Counted from the stretch's first letter, positions 38,795 through 48,533 are shown. The stretch is 64,000 bases of DNA from G963665545 sp963665545 (GCA_963665545.2 CAXXKZ010000011.1:62001-126000); one strand, 5' to 3'. Notes: a model not told the origin generated them from the letters alone. Made by a program: numbers and translations.

Positions 38795-39862
38795 TTATCT
38801 GACGGCGATGCGGATCATTTCCTGCTCAAGCTCGTAGCTCAGGTCACTGGTCGTCATCACCACTTCCAGGGCGCGCATGGGAGCAAGATCCATGCTGCCG
38901 TGCAAAAACGTACCTGCAGCCATGCGCTTGGCGGCGCCACTGCGGTAGTGGATATCCCGTCCTGTTTCACGCGCAACCCATTCAAGCAGATCCGCCATGC
39001 TGCGCCCCTCCATGACAAAGTCGGGCGCCATCTTTTCTACCCAGGACCAATCCTGGCCATGGGTCACGATGGCACTGACGGAAATGTTTTTGTCCTGCCC
39101 CACGGAGGCCTTCTCGCCGCGATGAATCACGGTTTCGACAGCAGCGGCATTGCCACCCGGGGCGATGGCGACGCGCCCATCCCTGACGCTGACGAATACA
39201 TGCTGTTGCACGACTCGGGTCATGTACTGAGTACCAATATGCCGCACGGTTCCGGCGGGTGTTTCTATCTCGAGGGAAGGAATCGCTGTGCCCTGCATCT
39301 GTCGCCGGCCGGGCGCATTACCCGCCGGGTCGCTGTCGATGTAGATCTGACCCGCGATCAATTCGAGCAGGGAGGCCGATACCAGCTTGAGACGCGTGCC
39401 GCTATTGAGGCGGATGGACTCTCCATTCACCCAAATCAGGGACACCAGCGCATTGTCCTGAGTCACGATGACGTCGCCGGTCAGTAACGGGCCGTCGGTC
39501 AGGCTCAATTGACGAACGTCTTCACCGGGTGTGGTTTTCCATGCCTCGCCTTGGTGAAGGTCCACCGCGGCCATAATCTCAAGTCCAACCGGCGCTACCG
39601 GTTCACCCAGCAGCCCGATGCCCAGGTACACCCCAAGGATCACACTGGCAGCCAAGGCAAACCCAGCCGTGAATCTGCGCCGACGGCGGTGCCTGGACAT
39701 GACACGCCATTGATTATGGAGCGAATCGCGAATGGCATTTTCATCTTCAGCCGGCGGCCGTTGACGGGCCGGGACATGGTGAAACAGCGCCTCCAGGGCG
39801 TCCTCGCCCGGTGACCCGGCGTCGCCTCGCGTGTTTTGAGGGGTGTTTTCGGGGTTGTTCAT
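38795..39862 (-). CDS. FecR-type transmembrane anti-sigma factor
   Basis: A 355-residue protein: a cytoplasmic part of ~65 residues ending in a basic patch (RHRRRRR), one membrane helix (FALAASVILGVYLGIGLL), then the periplasmic FecR domain (RLNSGTRLKLVSASLLELIA, GTQYMTRVVQQHVFVSVRDG). The C-terminus holds an STN-like segment (SMADLLEWVARETGRDIHY). It holds the sigma factor inactive and relays the receptor signal. The start overlaps the sigma stop as ATGA. Confidence 0.88.
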   Translation of the reverse strand: MNNPENTPQNTRGDAGSPGEDALEALFHHVPARQRPPAEDENAIRDSLHNQWRVMSRHRRRRRFTAGFALAASVILGVYLGIGLLGEPVAPVGLEIMAAVDLHQGEAWKTTPGEDVRQLSLTDGPLLTGDVIVTQDNALVSLIWVNGESIRLNSGTRLKLVSASLLELIAGQIYIDSDPAGNAPGRRQMQGTAIPSLEIETPAGTVRHIGTQYMTRVVQQHVFVSVRDGRVAIAPGGNAAAVETVIHRGEKASVGQDKNISVSAIVTHGQDWSWVEKMAPDFVMEGRSMADLLEWVARETGRDIHYRSGAAKRMAAGTFLHGSMDLAPMRALEVVMTTSDLSYELEQEMIRIAVR

Positions 39863-40506
39863 GATGTTGTCGTGTGTGCCTGTTGTTTAAGTGCGTGGCC
39901 CTCAAGTGCCTGTTGATCCAATACGGGCCGCGTCAAGGTGCTGTAAATGTCTTTGAAGGCAAGTCGGGCTCGGGCCAGCAGGGATTGGGCTGCCTGCTGT
40001 GAAAGCTGCATACGCTGCGCAATCTCCTCCACCGAATAACCTTCGATGTACTTCCACTCCAGTGCATTGCCGTAACGCGCCGGCAATCGATCAAGGGCCA
40101 CCTGGATCAGGCGCCCCACTTCGTAGCGCTGATAACGGCTACCCGGCTCGTCCGCTGGCTCATCCAGCGAGTCGACTGCGGCCTGTATCTCCGGATAGTC
40201 CTCGGTCAGAACCAGGTGCCGGCGATGACGTGACTCACGCCGCACCCAGTCGGTGATTTCGTTCCTGCAGATGACGCATAGCCAGGTGAACAAGGCTGCT
40301 TCACCCCGGTATGTAGCGAGCTTTTTCAAGGCTTTTGCAAGTGCCACATGGACGATTTCCCGGGGCAGTTCCGAGTCTTCCGACAGCCGCGCCAGGGCAA
40401 AGCGATAGAGGCGCGAGAAGTTTTCATCGAAGAATTGCTTGAACGCCCGCTCATCGCCCGCCAGCAAGCGTTTGACCAATTTCCTGTCGTCCAGATAGAC
40501 CGGCAC
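39859..40506 (-). CDS. ECF sigma factor (FecI/RpoE-like)
   Basis: 215 residues. Region 2 includes FDENFSRLYRFALARL and YRGEAALFTWLCVICRNEIT (promoter -10 contacts); region 4 has YSVEEIAQRMQLSQQAAQSLLARAR, the -35 helix-turn-helix. Length and lack of extra domains fit ECF factors. It is first in the sigma-FecR-receptor operon and is coupled to the anti-sigma gene. Its regulon probably includes the receptor gene two positions downstream. Confidence 0.9.
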   Translation of the reverse strand: MPVYLDDRKLVKRLLAGDERAFKQFFDENFSRLYRFALARLSEDSELPREIVHVALAKALKKLATYRGEAALFTWLCVICRNEITDWVRRESRHRRHLVLTEDYPEIQAAVDSLDEPADEPGSRYQRYEVGRLIQVALDRLPARYGNALEWKYIEGYSVEEIAQRMQLSQQAAQSLLARARLAFKDIYSTLTRPVLDQQALEGHALKQQAHTTTS

Positions 40507-40560
40507 GATCCCTCCGTTGGGGCTGAATATCTAAATAATAGACGTTTAAGTGGCAAGAAA

Positions 40561-41529
40561 TCAGTCGATGGTGGTCAGATCGCCCTCAATCGGGGTCAGC
40601 GCAGGCCCAATCCACGCCGGCAGCGCGTCACCATCGGTCCACTCGAATTCAAGTCCGGATGGGCCCGAACTCCAACCACGACTGACTGCGTCATCCAACA
40701 ACAAGGGCTGGAGCAACTTGCCCGAGTGCCACAGGGTCGGCAGCTGGCCCAGGTAACTGCCCCACATACTGAAGGTGGAACCCGAAGCGATCAGGAAGCG
40801 GCATCGGGCCATGGCCAGGATGTCGGCAATGCTCGAACCAAAGGACACCCGCTGCACCCCCGGCAGCCTCATCAAAGCATCGAGTTCCTGGTTTTTTCCG
40901 TCTGAAAACAACCAGACCGGCAGTGGCTGGCCCACCTCTTCGCGCACCGCCTTTAAGGCCTTGATATACCACTCAAGCGGCAGCTGGCTGTTGTGAAGTT
41001 CAACAGTCGCGGGCGCGGCGCGGCCAATAAAGTCTCCCCTTCGCACATGTATGGCGATCGGCGCGGGCTCGGCTGCCCGCCAGCCATCGAAGTGCACCGC
41101 GCGCGTCATGGCGAGCAACTCGCTCAGCACATGCCCGTGATCCGCGACAAACGGCGCAAAAAAACCCTGCATGCCACGAAACTGAACAACCGAACCCGGC
41201 TTGATGTCACGCTCGACCAACGACTCCGGGGTGGCCCTCGCGCGCATCAACCGCCACGGTTTCCCGGGCCAGGTCACATAGGCGTCGGTCGGGCGGAACA
41301 AATCAGAATAGGTACGCACGTCATAGGGATTTAGCCGCCAGTTTTTGGCTTTGTAGGAGAACCAGGTCGGCCAGATCACCTGCCAGCCGTGGCGCCGCGC
41401 GCTGGCAATGCAACGTGCCCAGGTAATGAGCAAGTTGCCCAGGCCGTTGCCCCCAAGACGCATGAACCACAAATCAGCGGTGGACAGACGAGGGTAGGCG
41501 TATATGGTGTTGGAATTGAGCTGGGACAT
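40561..41529 (-). CDS. GT11-type alpha-1,2-fucosyltransferase-like glycosyltransferase
   Basis: A 322-residue cytosolic protein. FMRLGGNGLGNLLITWARCI is the N-terminal nucleotide-sugar fold and IAIHVRRGDFIG the HxRRxD motif that binds GDP-fucose in GT11/GT23 enzymes. FLIASGSTFSMWGSYLGQLP is the conserved C-terminal signature. Probably decorates an O-antigen or exopolysaccharide, but no other polysaccharide genes are adjacent; the next minus-strand genes upstream are a membrane protein and the truncated LolA-like gene. Stop-to-start spacing to the membrane gene is 12 bp. Confidence 0.75.
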   Translation of the reverse strand: MSQLNSNTIYAYPRLSTADLWFMRLGGNGLGNLLITWARCIASARRHGWQVIWPTWFSYKAKNWRLNPYDVRTYSDLFRPTDAYVTWPGKPWRLMRARATPESLVERDIKPGSVVQFRGMQGFFAPFVADHGHVLSELLAMTRAVHFDGWRAAEPAPIAIHVRRGDFIGRAAPATVELHNSQLPLEWYIKALKAVREEVGQPLPVWLFSDGKNQELDALMRLPGVQRVSFGSSIADILAMARCRFLIASGSTFSMWGSYLGQLPTLWHSGKLLQPLLLDDAVSRGWSSGPSGLEFEWTDGDALPAWIGPALTPIEGDLTTID

Positions 41530-41541
41530 CCTGGCCTGCGT

Positions 41542-42108
41542 TCATGACGACGGGTCAGCACCATGATTCGCTCGGCCTCGCTCCCAGTCATCTATCTTCC
41601 TGATAAACGCCGCTGGACTATGGTGCTCCGGCGAATCTTGATCTGTCATTCGACCATATAATTCAGGAATTGCGCGCATCTCGCAACCGGGCGTTGCAAT
41701 CAGCGCCGCCAGGAGAAAGGAAATGCCGAGGTGGGCATAAACATAAATCAACCAAAGCCAGAAGGTCAAGCCGAAAATCGAACCATCAGCCGTACCTGCA
41801 ACGGCCCAATTGAGTGCAGCAGCGATCGCCAGAGCACTCAGCAAGACATAAACAGGCTTTCTGCCCCAATTGTGGCCGAAGCCAATGTTGACGACATAAT
41901 TGAACACAAAAAACCCACCAAACAATACAGGGACGAAGTTGGCGACGGCCGACACGGGCGTTTCGATGATTGACTCCCGGTAGTACACAACCGAGTAAAG
42001 GACGTAAACGCAGACCAGAAAAAGCCCGGCTCGAACCGCTCGACCGATCACACCGGGCCGGGTCATGGTGCCGGCTGCGACCAGTTGCAGGTCGTCCGAT
42101 TGTTTCAC
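41542..42108 (-). CDS. Hypothetical four-helix membrane protein
   Basis: 188 residues with about four membrane spans (AGLFLVCVYVLYSVVYY; VANFVPVLFGGFFVFNYVVN; YVLLSALAIAAALNWAVA; LTFWLWLIYVYAHLGISFLL), then a conserved-looking cytoplasmic tail beginning ATPGCEMRAIPEL. Starts at GTG 42108, overlapping the TGA of the truncated gene upstream, so the two were co-translated. I do not recognise the family; pairing with a LolA-like protein suggests an envelope role. Confidence 0.65.
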   Translation of the reverse strand: MKQSDDLQLVAAGTMTRPGVIGRAVRAGLFLVCVYVLYSVVYYRESIIETPVSAVANFVPVLFGGFFVFNYVVNIGFGHNWGRKPVYVLLSALAIAAALNWAVAGTADGSIFGLTFWLWLIYVYAHLGISFLLAALIATPGCEMRAIPELYGRMTDQDSPEHHSPAAFIRKIDDWERGRANHGADPSS

Positions 42109-42679
42109 GAGCCTTCTCCGGGGGCGACGATTTGTTCTGCAGAACTTCCTTCTTCGTGCACTTCTACTTCGATCAGATCGAAACGGTCCGTCACGAGAAT
42201 GCGATCTTCGTCGTAGTAGTCAACCCGGTGAGGCAGCCGGTATCCGGCGACATCCCGGTAATCCGAGTATTCGATAACGGTGGTCTCCCGATTTGAAGAA
42301 TCGATCAGCGCTACGCGAAATGCATCGCCTGTGTGACTGTCCACATAGATGCGCCAGGTCTTGCCGTTGAAAAGCGTGGCTTCAAGCAGCCATGGCAGGC
42401 GATCACCAAACTTTTTCATCCCCAGACGTTTGAGCCGGCGGCCCATGTCCTTCCATTCCGTCAGCCAGCCATCAAATTCAAATGAGGTCATATAGTCGTT
42501 CACCAATGCCGCTGGAAAGCCGGTTTGCTCGCCATCCCCGACAACTTCGGACCCGTCCCACGTGACCGACGAGGCAATGCCAGCCTGCATCGTGGTGCGG
42601 CGGAAGAAAGAAGGCCGCCTGGTCTCAATCTCGACATCGAGCGTCTGGTTATTGAACTGTGTTGTTCCCTGGTATGAAA
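42105..42679 (-). pseudogene. LolA-like lipoprotein-carrier-family gene, 5' end removed by an IS
   Basis: The frame is open from the IS boundary (about 42679) to the TGA at 42105. Residues encoded upstream of the first internal Met (SYISYQGTTQFNN, VEIETRRPSFFRRTT) belong to the domain, so the real gene began further upstream. The pattern, a strand with RRPSFFRRTT then VTWDGSEVV and a long beta-rich tail (WLLEATLFNGKTWRIYVDSH), resembles outer-membrane lipoprotein-sorting proteins. The missing 5' part has no counterpart on the other side of the IS, so sequence was deleted when or after the IS inserted. Confidence 0.6.
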
Positions 42680-43672
42680 TGTACGACTTCGTGGGACGAT
42701 TTCACTAACCTCAAAGTGCATTGCACAGGAGAGCGTTATGGATCGTCAAGCACAAAGAGATATTCGCCGGAAATTGAATTGTCTACAGTTTGCACAGGAA
42801 CGCGGGAGTAATGTATTAGCCTGCCGTAAATTTGGAGTCTCCAAGTCATCGTTTTATCGCTGGAAAGCAGGCTATAGAGAGAAAGGAGAAGCAGGCCTCA
42901 TCAACTCCAAGCCATGCCCCGAGAACCTACTGCTTCGCACCCCAGCACCGATCGAGGAAAAGATTCTACATCTACGGCGCACCTACCACTTTGGCCCGGA
43001 TCGAATCGCCTGGTATCTGGAGCGCTATCACCAGATCAAAATATCGGGCAAGGGTGTTTACTATGTGCTCAAAAGACATGGACTGAATCGGTTGCCTCAA
43101 AATTGTCGCAAGCGCTCTATTCCCACCTTCAAACGCTACCAAAAACAAGTCCCGGGTCATCACATCCAGGTTGACGTTAAGTTTTTGACTTTTATCGATA
43201 AACGCGGCCATAGGCTGAAGCGTTACCAGTACACTGCAATCGATGATGCAACCCGCATCCGAGCCTTGAAAATTTATCCCAGGCATACACAGGAAAATGC
43301 CATCCGCTTCGTCAACCACGTGATCGAGCAATTCCCGTTTCGCCTGCACACCATCCGCACGGACAACGGTCACGAATTCCAGGCCAAATTTCATTGGCAT
43401 CTGAAGGACCTGGGCATTAATCACTTCTACATCAGACCCGCGACCCCACGATTGAACGGCAAAGTGGAACGATCTCACCTGACCGACAAGCTTGAGTTCT
43501 ATCAACCCATCGATTACAAAGGCGACGTCGACCTGGCCAAGAAATTACGCGACTGGGAGGCCTTCTATAACTTTCTCAGACCGCACGCTGCACTGAATGG
43601 AAAAACCCCCTATGAACGGTTGCGCGAGAAGCTGGTAGCATAGCTGTTCACCGTCCTGCGAAGTTATTACCA
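42680..43672. mobile_element. IS481-family insertion sequence, apparently intact
   Basis: About 993 bp around one transposase gene. The ends are imperfect inverted repeats: ACTTCGTGGGACG at 42686-42698 and, on the opposite strand, ACTTCGCAGGACG at 43664-43652, both just inside TGT/TGG ends. No target duplication is evident: the flanks are a truncated LolA-like gene on the left and a truncated cyclase-toxin gene on the right. Adjacent deletion is the likely explanation. Confidence 0.7.
42738..43643 (+). CDS. IS481-family transposase
   Basis: 301 residues. The N-terminal helix-turn-helix is in NVLACRKFGVSKSSFYRWKA; the DDE integrase core has Asp in HIQVDVKFLTF, Asp in TIRTDNGHEF and Glu in LNGKVERSHLTDK, followed by FYNFLRPHAALNGKTPYERL. 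Single uninterrupted frame with GGAG upstream of the ATG, so probably active. It catalyses cut or copy of the surrounding element. Confidence 0.92.
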   Translation: MDRQAQRDIRRKLNCLQFAQERGSNVLACRKFGVSKSSFYRWKAGYREKGEAGLINSKPCPENLLLRTPAPIEEKILHLRRTYHFGPDRIAWYLERYHQIKISGKGVYYVLKRHGLNRLPQNCRKRSIPTFKRYQKQVPGHHIQVDVKFLTFIDKRGHRLKRYQYTAIDDATRIRALKIYPRHTQENAIRFVNHVIEQFPFRLHTIRTDNGHEFQAKFHWHLKDLGINHFYIRPATPRLNGKVERSHLTDKLEFYQPIDYKGDVDLAKKLRDWEAFYNFLRPHAALNGKTPYERLREKLVA

Positions 43673-45576
43673 TCACAGTGGCGGCCATTTTCAGTGTCTT
43701 TCGCGACTTGAAGAATCACGTCTCCGTCGCCGACTGGATTTCTCACAGGATACTCGACGGCTATTGCACAGTTCGGATCTTTCAAGCACTTCTTCATGCT
43801 CGCTTCGCCTTCTGCCATTCCTTTGCGAAGCAAATTAATCTCATCCAGTTCTACTTGATCGAGAGTTCGATTTTTTTGTGCGGTCAATAAATCTTCAAGC
43901 CGAGACCCCTGCTTGTTAAGACCTTGATTTACTGGAAGCAGAGCTCTAATTGGTCCACGACTGGCGCTCTTTCCCTTAATCCCCATGTGCTTTGTTCCGG
44001 CGCCCCCGGCAATGATTTCGGTTGAAGCTTCGTTGACATACCGAACAACAATAATTTGATCTTTTTCCTTTGAAACTAGCTCAAGCGCTGGGATATGCTC
44101 GGGAACCAGGTTAGATGCTTTGATACGGGCTGATCTCGACAATTGATAGTTGCCGAGATTTTCCTTGACGACTTTGGCCGAACGCACCTGTGCTTCATTT
44201 AGCGCGCTGGGCGGAAGTTGATCTCTCCAGTGACGGGACTCTACGGCATCTCTTACCGTTCGAAAAGTAATCATATCCCCTTGCGCTTTCATACCCATTT
44301 TGGGCCGAAAGCTCTCAAAGTAATTCATCGCTTTTGTGAGCTGTTGTGACGAGGTATCAAAACGCTTGGCGAGACGCTCGGTAAGATCAATTCCCATTTC
44401 ACGGTATGCATATGTAAGCGCGGAGGCGCTTTCTTCGCCCACAATGGTAAAAATCAATCGAAACTTCGCAATTAATTCTGCGGCAAGCGGTGAGCGCTTC
44501 TCAATTTGTTTTATTGCCCAAGGCGCAGCCTTTCCCAGATAAGGAAGCGCCAAAAAAACAGCTGATATCGCCTTCTCTTCGGTTGAAAGACACTGCCCGG
44601 CGATATCTTGATCCCAAATTATTCCATAAATGTCCAAAGCCTCGCCAACAAGCGGCGCTGCGCTCATCAAATCAGAAACAAACTGCTGCTCCGCAATCAA
44701 AAGCGAAGCTTCGGCTTTAAACATTTCTGCATCAGCAGACTGGATCTTCTGCACGGCCTGCGCGTAGGCCTTTAATTTTTCAACTACGGGATCGGGGCAG
44801 CCCAAAATTTTCAATAATCCTGAATTTGCTGGAACCTCGGCCAAAATATGGCTCTTGGTACAAGGTTGGACTTTTTCGTTTCCTGATATCAGCGCTCGAA
44901 TATATGCGACAACCGCGCGTTTGTAGAGTTGCTGTCGATATCTTTGATGTTTCCCACGCGCTCTGGACTCAATCTCCTCAAGCACAGAGCCAAGGAAAAA
45001 AAGCTTCATAAAGGTCGTGTAGAGCTGAGTGCTTGGCCGATCGCTTGTGGCAAGGTTGAGGGCATCAAGCTTGCCAAGCTCGGTCGTGTTTGGCGGAACA
45101 AAATCGGCGGTGCGGACTATTTCTTTGGTAATCTGGTAGAGGTTCTTGAGCTTCGAAACATTCAGGCCATCGAACTCAGCGATAACCAGGGCATCGGCGA
45201 TTCCGTCTTGAAGTTCATCCAAATTCCAAGCGCTTATTGTTCGAGTCCAGAGTCTAATATCGTCCCTTAGCTCTTCGCGCCGAGCTTCAATGTCAAAATC
45301 CTCTGGAGTCCCTAGAACGAGATCCACGTTCCATTCTTTCAGCTCCGCGTTTAGTTGATCTCGACGCTTGGTGTATTCATTTTTTGAACCATCCCCAAGG
45401 TCGCCCAGAATTTTTCGGGTCTTGCTATCAATTTCTGGAACAGATTTTTCAAGAAGCGCGAGTTGCTGTTTGAGCTGTTCGCGGCTTCGCTCTTCAGCCA
45501 AGCTGGCAAACGGGAGAGTAACCAGTAACAACAGGGTCGCCACTAAAGATCGAAATAAACAGTTCCTATTTCCCAT
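43648..45576 (-). pseudogene. Secreted pre-toxin protein with truncated edema-factor/ExoY-type nucleotidyl cyclase domain
   Basis: 642 residues from the ATG at 45576: signal peptide (SLVATLLLLVTLPFASLA), helical or coiled-coil region (~30-130), a helical middle with a hydrophobic stretch (AISAVFLALPYLGKAAPWAI). From ~483 on, sequence matches the start of the anthrax edema factor/CyaA/ExoY catalytic domain: LVPEHIPALELVSKEKDQII, GTKHMGIKGKSASRGP with both ATP-binding Lys (about 529 and 536), LLPVNQGLNKQG. In the family, a TADYDLF-like Asp-x-Asp motif and a catalytic His follow. Here the native sequence stops after VAKDTENGRHCD and the last ~7 residues are IS-encoded. It should lack cyclase activity. 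The intact form would be a secreted, probably host- or competitor-activated cAMP/cGMP toxin. Confidence 0.75.
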
Positions 45577-45779
45577 ATGACATCATCCCTGTCGATTCTT
45601 AGTCGTCAACCAACAGCTTTTGTTTTGGGTCTTGGATTCTACTACTTCGCAACGCTCCAGAATTCTTGTGAAGAAAGTTTTTGGAACAGTAGAAGGAAAG
45701 AGGTGGGCGAAGGAACAATAATAGTATTGGTAATTGACACTAACCCTACAGCTCCCAGTAGGGTGAAAATGTCCTTAGT

Positions 45780-45820
45780 GACACTTGGTTTACAGATTAT
45801 TCCGGACACATGGTTTACAC
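45780..45820. repeat. Left terminal inverted repeat of the split IS481-type element
   Basis: 41 bp, inverse of 48493-48533; contains TTACAGATTATTCCGGACAC followed by ATGGTTTACAC. The motif GGTTTACA occurs twice within the repeat, as expected for two transposase contacts. Confidence 0.75.
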
Positions 45821-45845
45821 ATTAATGCATTTGGGAGATACCCAG

Positions 45846-46018
45846 ATGCCTTGGAAAGAGTGTAAACCGATGGATGAAAGATTGAGATTTATTGCCCGCC
45901 TGCTGGAAGGCGAGAAGATGGCATGCCTGTGCCGCGAGTTCGGCATTTCACGCGTCACCGGTTACAAGATATACAAGCGCTACAAAGAATGTGGTCTCGA
46001 TGCGCTCTACGACCGTAG
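45846..46018 (+). pseudogene. N-terminal fragment of the split IS481-type transposase
   Basis: The ATG at 45846 with GGGAG 13 bp upstream encodes PWKECKPMDERLRFIARLLE and the HTH GEKMACLCREFGISRVTGYK, then ends in the insertion-site duplication at YDR. The remainder of the protein resumes at 47489. The frame reads a few nonsense residues into the inserted IS256-type element before TAG at about 46043. Confidence 0.8.
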
Positions 46019-47488
46019 AGCTATTGTCAAATCTGGTGTTTAGCCATTTGATTCAAGCGGCGACCTGATCAATCTCTTTTACCTCGATCCCATCTTTGAA
46101 GTGGTCACCCCCGTAATCACCTTGGCCAGGTAATCAAAGCCGCAGTTAGCCGGCGCCATAATTCTATTTCCGCACACTGGCTCAAGTAAATTGAGACATC
46201 ATATGCAACATGCCATTGCAAAGCGTCAGTTCAACCTTTGGATCTTTTGGTCCGGTGGCGGATGGTGGCAAAGGTGGATTCAATCGGGTATAGCTGGTCC
46301 GGATGCTCTGCCAGAAGCCTTGGGCCGGAAAATCATAAAATGCCAACAGTTCATCCCGATCCTTGAGTTTCAGAACAGCTCGAGTCGCTGGTCGGGCAAT
46401 CTTCGCCTCAAAGATCGGCAATAAACAAATCAAACGCCTTGTTTGCATCATCCTTGGTTTCCGCCTGTTAAGATGGCGTGCAGGGCAAAAACTTGGCTTT
46501 GGGTTGTGCGGATTTCGGCTAAACAATTCAGTACATTCATGGTCTTGTGCATCCAGCAGCGTTGCTGGCGGCTGGCCGGAAAGATTTGTTTGTCAGCGCC
46601 AACCCAAGAAGACCCATCGCACCATCGACCTGATGTGTCCAGTTGTGGGGCGCTCATGCCGACAAGCGACTTCAGATTCAGCAACACCTCACGCCAACTC
46701 TGAGTCGATTCTCGCACCCCGTCCTCAATCGCCAGAAAATGTTTTTTCGCCGCGTTCATTGACACCAATGATCACCAGCGCGCAGATGCTTGGCATCCTC
46801 CGCCCGCAGCCCCACTGTAGACACCATCAGCCCAGACAATACACCCACCGGTCCTGTCCCAGGCGACGCTGGCTCCACGCTCGATGATTCCTCCGCCCAT
46901 ACCTGGGTTTTCAGGCGGGATACCGTGCTGGCCGACAGACCCTGTGAACCTGCGGGCCCACCAGTACCCGCAACGCCTCAGCCATCTCACCGCTCGTCAT
47001 ACCCCTAAATTCAAGGTGACAACCAACAGGAATGGCTGCCTCGAAAGTCGCTGTCTATGCGCACATTTATTGGAACGGCACCATTTGCACCGACTGAGCA
47101 ACTCAACCTGCTTCACCGGTCTTCGAGACATCACCTTGGGAATGTCTGGACCCGGATCGGTCCCAGGCCGGTCTGCAACTCACTGTTCTGATTGCAGGTA
47201 TACCGTTGCGCACCACACCGTTGCATGACCTGGAGTATCGGTACGCCAATCCTGAATGACTTGGCACAGCAGCTCCTGTGACTTCACTTTCCACCGCTTC
47301 GGCGAGCAGCTTCCGGGCAGCCTTCTTTGAGCAATTCGGTCAACGGATCGGCACTGATTGCTCGACGTTCGCAGATCCCAATATGCCAGTTATTCTTGTT
47401 CATAGTGGCGTATCTCCTTTGGTTGCTTTGAAGTTTGGTAACAACAAATCAGGCAGCATGACGCCGCTTTTTTTCAACTGCTGGGATA
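46019..47488. mobile_element. Decayed IS256-family insertion sequence
   Basis: About 1470 bp flanked by a 10-bp direct repeat, ACGACCGTAG (46009-46018 and 47489-47498), compatible with the 8-9 bp duplications of IS256-family elements. The ends are poorly conserved as inverted repeats. The transposase on the minus strand is littered with frameshifts and stops, so the insertion is old or has decayed quickly. Confidence 0.7.
46053..47403 (-). pseudogene. IS256-family (mutator-type) transposase, multiple frameshifts
   Basis: The ATG at 47403 with GGAG upstream begins MNKNNWHIGICERRAI and ADPLTELLKEG. Fragments in shifting frames follow in order: LAEAVESEVTG-like, WADGVYSG, KHFLAIEDGVRESTQSWREV, QQRCWMHKTMNVLNCL, ELLAFYDFPAQGFWQSIRTS and LCNGMLHMM, ending near FKDGIEVKEIDQVAA with a stop at 46053. 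These are the landmarks of IS256/mutator transposases (DDE enzymes with the CWMHK block). Non-functional. Confidence 0.75.
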
Positions 47489-48516
47489 ACGACCGTAGCC
47501 GTGCACCCTACCGGCAAGCCAACCAGCTACCCTTCCAGATTGAGCGCACTATTCTCGGTATCAAAAAGGAGCACCCGTCCTGGGGCGCACCCAAGATCCG
47601 TGACAAATTGATCCGGGCCTACCCGATGATCAAGCCACCGGCCATCAGCACCGTGCACGCTGTGCTCGACCGCAATGGCCTGGTCAAGCGCCGCAAGCGG
47701 CGGCGCTATAAAGCACGAGGAACCCCTCTCAGTGGCGCACACCAACCCAACGGACTATGGTGTGCCGATTACAAGGGTGAGTTTAAACTGGGTAACAAGA
47801 AGTATTGTTACCCACTAACCATCACCGATTACCGATCCCGCTATCTGCTCAGCTGTGAGGGGTTGGAGTCCACCAAGTCAGACTTCGCGTTTAGTGTTTT
47901 TGAACGTGCTTTCAAAGACTTCGGGCTACCCAAGGCGATTCGTACCGACAACGGCACTCCCTTTGCCAGCGCCAATGCCCTGTTCGGACTGAGCAAGTTG
48001 TCGGTGTGGTGGCTACGCCTGGGCATCAACATCCAACGCATCAAGCCAGGCCACCCCGAGCAGAATGGTCGCCATGAGCGTATGCACCTGACCTTGAAGA
48101 ACGAGACCACCAAGCCTGCTTCATTCAATTTCCTGCAACAACAGGAACGCTTCGACCGCTTCTTGGGGGTTTACAACAATGAGCGTCCCCATCAGGCGCT
48201 ACGTGGCGTTTACCCAGGTGATGTGTATACACCTTCAGCGCAGCAATACCAACGACCAGATGAGCCCGAGTATCCCTATCACGACCGCACCATCCGTGTC
48301 ACCCGCTGCGGCCGTATCTGTATTGGCAAGCGCAAGATCAACTTCAGCACAGTGTTTGCTGGCCAGGTGGTTGGCATCAGAGAAGTCGCGAACGACATTT
48401 GGCTGGTCAGCTTTATGGATTATGATCTGGGTTTCTTTGATAATGAAAGAGGCCGGGTAGAACCCGGCCCCAATCCGTTCGTGCCGGACAGAGTGTTAAC
48501 CATGTGTCCGGAATAA
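47489..48516 (+). pseudogene. C-terminal fragment of the split IS481-type transposase
   Basis: Reads from the duplicated insertion site as NDRSRAPYRQANQLPFQI through the integrase core: Asp in LWCADYKGEF, Asp in AIRTDNGTPF, Glu in NGRHERMHLTLKNET, then NNERPHQALRGVYPGD. A C-terminal extension after the core (YPYHDRTIRVTRCGRICI) is normal for this IS481 subgroup. The frame is open from 47278, but the preceding residues come from the IS256-type insert. Confidence 0.85.
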
Positions 48517-48533
48517 GGTGTAAACCATGTGAC
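48493..48533. repeat. Right terminal inverted repeat of the split IS481-type element
   Basis: 41-bp inverse copy of 45780-45820. It begins inside the last codons of the transposase, whose final residues LTMCPE are read from the repeat. Confidence 0.75.

Larger units (their letters stand above)
45780..48533. mobile_element. IS481-type element split by a decayed IS256-type element
   Basis: The 41-bp ends at 45780-45820 and 48493-48533 are inverted repeats with few mismatches; each contains TTATTCCGGACACATGGTT. Between them the transposase is in two pieces (45846-46018 and 47489-48516) separated by a decayed IS256-family element. Removing the insert and one copy of the 10-bp duplication ACGACCGTAG joins the two halves. 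Its right end lies 21 bp from the 3' end of the tRNA-Thr gene. Confidence 0.8.

Noticed and set aside
45577..45779. Gene between the cyclase-type gene and the split IS481-type element.
   Set aside because: The only open frame has no supported start and atypical composition; I see nothing in this 200-bp gap.
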